Positions 60,566 to 64,000 of a stretch of DNA of 64,000 bases are shown in pieces. A model generated the notes under the pieces. That model was not told the DNA's origin. It ran no database searches and saw nothing but the letters and a program-made list of their open reading frames with translations. Position numbers and translations under genes: made by a program. Position 1 is the first letter of the stretch. The number at the start of each line of letters is the position of its first letter. The stretch is from CAIWMF01 sp964402065. Its GTDB lineage: Bacteria; Verrucomicrobiota; Verrucomicrobiia; Chthoniobacterales; UBA6821. The DNA lies in NCBI GenBank assembly GCA_964402065.1, contig CAYOAN010000004.1:164047-228046 (forward strand), read 5' to 3'.

Positions 60566-62527
60566 ATGAAACCTCCTTTTCCAACCCTCATCATTGAAAA
60601 CATCTCCCCTTCTATTAGCGATGGCAATTTTGCTATCAAGCGAATCCAAGGTCAGCAGATTGATGTTGAAGCCACCATTTTTAAAGAAGGACACGATGTA
60701 ATTTGTGCGATGTTACAGTGGCGTCGCATCGGAGACTCCTCTTGGAAAGAGACACCGATGACATTTCGTGGCAACGATCGATGGAAAGGCTCTTTCCAAG
60801 CCGATGCAGCCGGGTTTTTAGAATACACGATTGAAGCTTGGGGCGATCCTTTTGAATCATGGCTCGCTGAAATTGCTAAAAAAACAAACGCCAACATAAC
60901 GGCACTTTTTTTAGAGGCCCTTGAAGGAGCTGTACTTGTACGTAAAGCTGCCGAACGAAGCAGTCAAAACAGTGAACGTAAAAAACTACAGCAAGCAGCT
61001 CAAGAACTTGAAAAACTCGGGGCTTCTGCGAATAAGTTTTCACTTTCTCAATTCCAAACACTCATTACCAACGAAATTTTTCTATCACTAATGAGAAAAT
61101 TTCCGGATCGCTCTCTCTCAGCAATCTATGAGCCCTTCAAAAAAATTCGCATTGATCGACCTGGCTCTCAATTTTCAGCATGGTATGAATTTTTTCCACG
61201 ATCAGCTGAAGGAAAAAGTGATGCTGGTTCGACTTTCCGCAACTGTTTAGCTCGTATCGATGATGCTAAGGCCATGGGCTTTGATGTTATCTATTTTCCA
61301 CCGATCCACCCCATCGGTATCACCGCTCGAAAAGGGAGAAACAACTCCCTTCTTTGTCAGCCTGGCGATCCTGGGGTTCCTTATGCGATTGGAAACAAGA
61401 TGGGAGGCCACGATGCCGTCGAACCGGCTCTTGGCACATTGAAAGATTTTGACTGGCTGGTAAAAGAAATAAAAAAACGAGGAATGGAGCTGGCTCTCGA
61501 CTTTGCATTAAATTGCTCTCCGGACCATCCCTATGTCCAAAAGCATCCTGAGTGGTTTTTCCATCGTCCAGATGGCTCTATTAAGTATGCAGAAAATCCT
61601 CCAAAAAAGTACGAAGATGTTTACCCTCTGAACTTTTATAATCCAGCCTGGAAAGAGCTCTGGGAGGAACTGAAACGAATTCTTCTTTTTTGGGCAGCGC
61701 GTGGTGTTGCTATTTTCCGTGTTGATAACCCACACACCAAGCCCGTTGCTTTTTGGGAATGGGTCATTGCTGAAATACATGCCCAATTTCCGGATGTGAT
61801 TTTTTTAAGCGAAGCTTTCACGACACCAGCAATGATGAAACAGCTTGCTAAAGTTGGCTTCACCCAAAGCTATACTTACTTTACATGGCGCAACACCCGT
61901 GAAGAACTTGAGGAATATTTCACCGAATTGACCCAATCGGAAATGAAAGAATATTTCCGACCTCATCTCTTCCCCAACACCCCCGACATCCTTCCATTTT
62001 ATCTTCAACAGAGCGGCCGTCCTGGATTCCTCATTAGAGCAGCCTTAGCCGCAACCCTCTCTTCGCTTTACGGAATCTACAGTGGCTTTGAACTCTGTGA
62101 AAACACTGCACTTCCTGAACGGGAAGAGTATGCCGATTCTGAAAAATACCATTTCAAAGGTCGTGATTGGAATGCCCCAAGCAACATCAAATCTTGGATT
62201 ACACGCCTCAATGAAATTCGAAAAGCACACCCATCTCTTCAAACGACCAATAACCTCCGTTTTTGTCCCAGCGACAATCGCTCCATCATCTGCTACCACA
62301 AATATGCTGAAGACAAAAAAGATCATCTCGTCATTGTGGTCAACCTTGATCCTCACCACACACAATCAGGAATGATTGACATGCCGCTGGAGGCTTTAGG
62401 ACTCGCACCTAATGGAGATTATACGGTAGAAGATCTTTTAACTGGTGATTGTTATCGGTGGCACGGAGCTAGAAATTACGTTGAACTTAGCCCCGAACAC
62501 CCTGCTCATATTTTGAAAGTAAAATAG
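60566..62527 (+). CDS. glgE: Alpha-1,4-glucan:maltose-1-phosphate maltosyltransferase GlgE
   Basis: Extends linear alpha-glucan with maltose from maltose 1-phosphate (GH13_3). The 653-residue protein has the N-terminal GlgE-specific domain (about 5-110), then a helical insert and the barrel: ARIDDAKAMGFDVIYFPPIHPIG, ELALDFALNCSPDHPYV, the nucleophile Asp387 in AIFRVDNPHTKP and the acid/base Glu416 in VIFLSEAFTTP, followed by FTQSYTYFTWRN. An APH-like kinase precedes it, but TreS/Pep2 (maltokinase) genes are not in the window. GTG at 60563 directly precedes the ATG used here. With glgX it implies alpha-glucan metabolism. Confidence 0.94.
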   Translation: MKPPFPTLIIENISPSISDGNFAIKRIQGQQIDVEATIFKEGHDVICAMLQWRRIGDSSWKETPMTFRGNDRWKGSFQADAAGFLEYTIEAWGDPFESWLAEIAKKTNANITALFLEALEGAVLVRKAAERSSQNSERKKLQQAAQELEKLGASANKFSLSQFQTLITNEIFLSLMRKFPDRSLSAIYEPFKKIRIDRPGSQFSAWYEFFPRSAEGKSDAGSTFRNCLARIDDAKAMGFDVIYFPPIHPIGITARKGRNNSLLCQPGDPGVPYAIGNKMGGHDAVEPALGTLKDFDWLVKEIKKRGMELALDFALNCSPDHPYVQKHPEWFFHRPDGSIKYAENPPKKYEDVYPLNFYNPAWKELWEELKRILLFWAARGVAIFRVDNPHTKPVAFWEWVIAEIHAQFPDVIFLSEAFTTPAMMKQLAKVGFTQSYTYFTWRNTREELEEYFTELTQSEMKEYFRPHLFPNTPDILPFYLQQSGRPGFLIRAALAATLSSLYGIYSGFELCENTALPEREEYADSEKYHFKGRDWNAPSNIKSWITRLNEIRKAHPSLQTTNNLRFCPSDNRSIICYHKYAEDKKDHLVIVVNLDPHHTQSGMIDMPLEALGLAPNGDYTVEDLLTGDCYRWHGARNYVELSPEHPAHILKVK

Positions 62528-62548
62528 CGCTTCATTAGTCATCATAGC

Positions 62549-64000
62549 TCAAGAAATGGTGCAATTCCCTTTTTTTTCAGAAGCTGAGCCTTTTGGTTTC
62601 TCTTGTTGAGAAGCAGGCGATGAGTTGCTCTCGCTTTCAGTATTAGCAGTGGTATTTATTGAAGTAGTATCTTTCTCTTTTTTTGATAAAGCTTCTATTT
62701 CGCGCTCTAAAGCAGTAGCTTCTTCCTCTGCTGCTCGAGCGGATCGATGATAATAAGTATAATAATCGTTACCAGCTTTGCTATCATAGTATTGATGAGA
62801 TATATGGTAGTCAGACCCTGCTTTACCCAATGCTTCTGCTATCTGCTTATACCGCCCTGCGTCTTTTTCATCGCCTCTCTCTAAAGCAGCAACTTGTTTT
62901 TCACATGCTTGGGCAGCTCGATAATAAATATTGGCGGCTTCGCTACAACCTTTCACCTTTTCTTCGAAAGAGTTACTGTAGCTACCAGCTGCTCCAATAC
63001 TCTTAAAGTCAAAGCTCCCCAATGAGTCCGCTATTTGCTTATACCGCCCTGCGTCTTTTTTATCGCCTCTCTCTAAAGCAGCAACTTGTTTTTCACATGC
63101 TTGGGCGGCTCGATAATAAGCGTTAGCAGTTTCGCTATAACCTTTAGCCTTTTTTTCGAAAGATAGGCTATAAGCATGTACTGCTGTGGCCAGTATTCTG
63201 ATTATCTCTTCGTACTGCTCTACGTCCTCTCTTTGATCTCTATCTAAACCAGTTTCAAGTAGTTGAACAATTTTAAGACACACGTCGACAGCTTCTTTGT
63301 TTCCTTTCGTTTTTTCTTCGAAAAACTGACTATACCAATTCAATGCTTTTGCCATCTGCCTGCACCACTCTGCAGCTTTTTTATCTCCTTTCTCTAAAGC
63401 AGCAATTTGTTTTTCATATGCTCGAGCTGTCCGATAATAAACATCGGCAGCTTCGCTATTACCTTTGACCTTTTCTTCGAAAGCTTTGCTGTAGCAACCT
63501 GCTGCTCCTAAAGAATCATAACTACCTCCTATCAATGCTTGTGATATTGGTCCGTATAACTCTAGAGCTTCGCTATGACCTTGTTCTAAAGCTAGAGCTC
63601 CTTTTTCAAATGTTCGAGCGGCTCGCTCATAAGCGTCTCCAGCTTCATTATTGCCTTTTGTCTTTTCTTTGAAAAAGTTGCTGTAGCAATCTGCTGAATA
63701 GCTCCATCCTTCTGCTATCTGCCCGTATCGCTCTGCTGTCTTTTTGTCTTTCTCTGCCAAAGCTACTTCTTTCGCTGCCTGAGAAGCCTTTCTAGCTTGC
63801 CTCTCCTTCCTCTTATATTTTGCTATCAACATTTCATCAAAAACTTTTTGATCGACAGCACTAGCAGCTTTTAAGCGATCCATCAGACGGTCGTATGATG
63901 TTTTAGCGGCGTCATAAAGTTTTAATTTTTTAAAAGCATCCGCATAAGCTTTTGTAGCAAGGGTGGTCAGGCGCTTGGCTTCTACTGCTGCGACTTTATA
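62549..64000 (-). CDS. Long helical repeat protein ending in a CaaX-like motif (5' end beyond window)
   Basis: I do not recognise the family. The frame is open from the right edge to the TGA at 62549, giving 483 visible residues; an internal ATG at 63881-63883 is not necessarily the start because upstream codons keep the same style. The chain is built of units of about 55-64 residues with Glu/Lys-rich amphipathic helices (FEEKVKGNSEAADVYYR, AALERGDKKDAGRYKQIA), resembling TPR-like solenoids. A Ser/Thr/Gln/Lys-rich tail follows, and the last four residues are Cys-Thr-Ile-Ser, a CaaX-type prenylation signal by pattern. Two repeat units are almost identical at the DNA level. No signal peptide is visible in this part. 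Possibly a host-directed protein. Confidence 0.6.
   Translation of the reverse strand, partial: YKVAAVEAKRLTTLATKAYADAFKKLKLYDAAKTSYDRLMDRLKAASAVDQKVFDEMLIAKYKRKERQARKASQAAKEVALAEKDKKTAERYGQIAEGWSYSADCYSNFFKEKTKGNNEAGDAYERAARTFEKGALALEQGHSEALELYGPISQALIGGSYDSLGAAGCYSKAFEEKVKGNSEAADVYYRTARAYEKQIAALEKGDKKAAEWCRQMAKALNWYSQFFEEKTKGNKEAVDVCLKIVQLLETGLDRDQREDVEQYEEIIRILATAVHAYSLSFEKKAKGYSETANAYYRAAQACEKQVAALERGDKKDAGRYKQIADSLGSFDFKSIGAAGSYSNSFEEKVKGCSEAANIYYRAAQACEKQVAALERGDEKDAGRYKQIAEALGKAGSDYHISHQYYDSKAGNDYYTYYHRSARAAEEEATALEREIEALSKKEKDTTSINTTANTESESNSSPASQQEKPKGSASEKKGNCTIS
62841..63119 (-). repeat. Near-identical internal tandem repeat units of the helical repeat gene
   Basis: Bases 62841-62927 and 63033-63119 differ at only about three of 87 positions, offset by exactly 192 bp (64 codons). 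The two encode the units QACEKQVAALERGD.KDAGRYKQIA. Further, more diverged units are found to about 63830. High DNA identity against weaker similarity of the others points to a recent unit duplication. Confidence 0.75.

Noticed and set aside
62549..64000. Classical TPR assignment for the helical repeat protein
   Set aside because: The units are about 55-64 residues and lack a clear 34-residue TPR consensus; only a TPR-like build is supported.
1..64000. CRISPR array, prophage, transposase gene, rRNA operon or secondary-metabolite cluster
   Set aside because: No regularly spaced direct repeats, phage genes, transposase motifs, rRNA segments or biosynthetic megagenes were seen on either strand.

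Overview
The window reads as a stretch of chromosome from a Gram-negative bacterium with moderately AT-rich DNA (judged by eye). Outer-membrane biogenesis is shown by a Kdo transferase (waaA) and an AsmA-like protein. The gene mix would fit a member of the PVC group such as Verrucomicrobiota: an ArsR-methyltransferase regulator beside metK-ahcY, an AmgK/MurU pair, GlgE, a glycosidase-GT2 fusion and a solitary GspF. No rRNA or universal marker gene is present, so that placement is an inference. Gene density is high. Three tRNA genes are present: Ser-GCT, Lys-TTT and Pro-TGG.

Layout. 1-5.0 kb (minus): branched-chain amino-acid ABC transporter genes livK, livH and livM (livM cut by the left edge), preceded by an ECF sigma factor, a small membrane protein that may be its anti-sigma factor, and a lipid kinase. 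5.1-8.7 kb (plus): AsmA-like protein, rsmD, waaA and a small secreted protein. 9.0-19.7 kb (minus): a central-carbon block of tal, polyphosphate-type glucokinase, pgi, rpe, gnd, zwf, a fused pgl-rpiB gene and glgX. Together these can take glycogen-derived glucose into glucose 6-phosphate, through the whole oxidative pentose phosphate pathway and back. 19.8-24.1 kb: a DUF2934-like protein and a SahR-type regulator divergent from metK-ahcY. 24.2-28.2 kb: a rearranged transporter region in which a permease and an MFS exporter have both lost their 5' ends at one shared junction near 25.70 kb, next to an intact permease paralogue. 28.3-38.6 kb: glycosidase-glycosyltransferase fusion, hemL, an unknown secreted protein, nadA, aconitase and a peroxiredoxin. 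38.7-42.7 kb: dgkA-like kinase, secreted protein, tRNA-Ser, RidA-like protein, PAP2 phosphatase, pdxJ and an effector-binding-domain protein. After a 0.95 kb non-coding, hairpin-rich stretch come dapF-dapA-dapB-folK-panB and a cation efflux gene (43.6-48.3 kb). 48.4-57.7 kb (minus): acid phosphatase, YkgJ-like protein, trhO, rlmD-like methyltransferase, leucine dehydrogenase, GspF, tRNA-Lys, bcp, tRNA-Pro, a hexose-phosphate mutase and an L,D-transpeptidase. 57.9-62.5 kb (plus): GNAT, MurU-like and AmgK-like proteins, and GlgE. The right edge cuts a large repeat protein that ends in a CaaX-like tetrapeptide.

The main unexplained structure is two families of short (about 130-190 bp) intergenic repeats with terminal inverted repeats that begin and end in TA. 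Three copies supply the stop codon of the neighbouring gene. They look like non-autonomous (MITE-like) elements. No transposase gene, CRISPR array, prophage or obvious biosynthetic cluster was seen. The best candidates for something new are the CaaX-ended repeat protein (a possible host-directed effector), the repeat families, and a terminator-ended non-coding region upstream of dapF.
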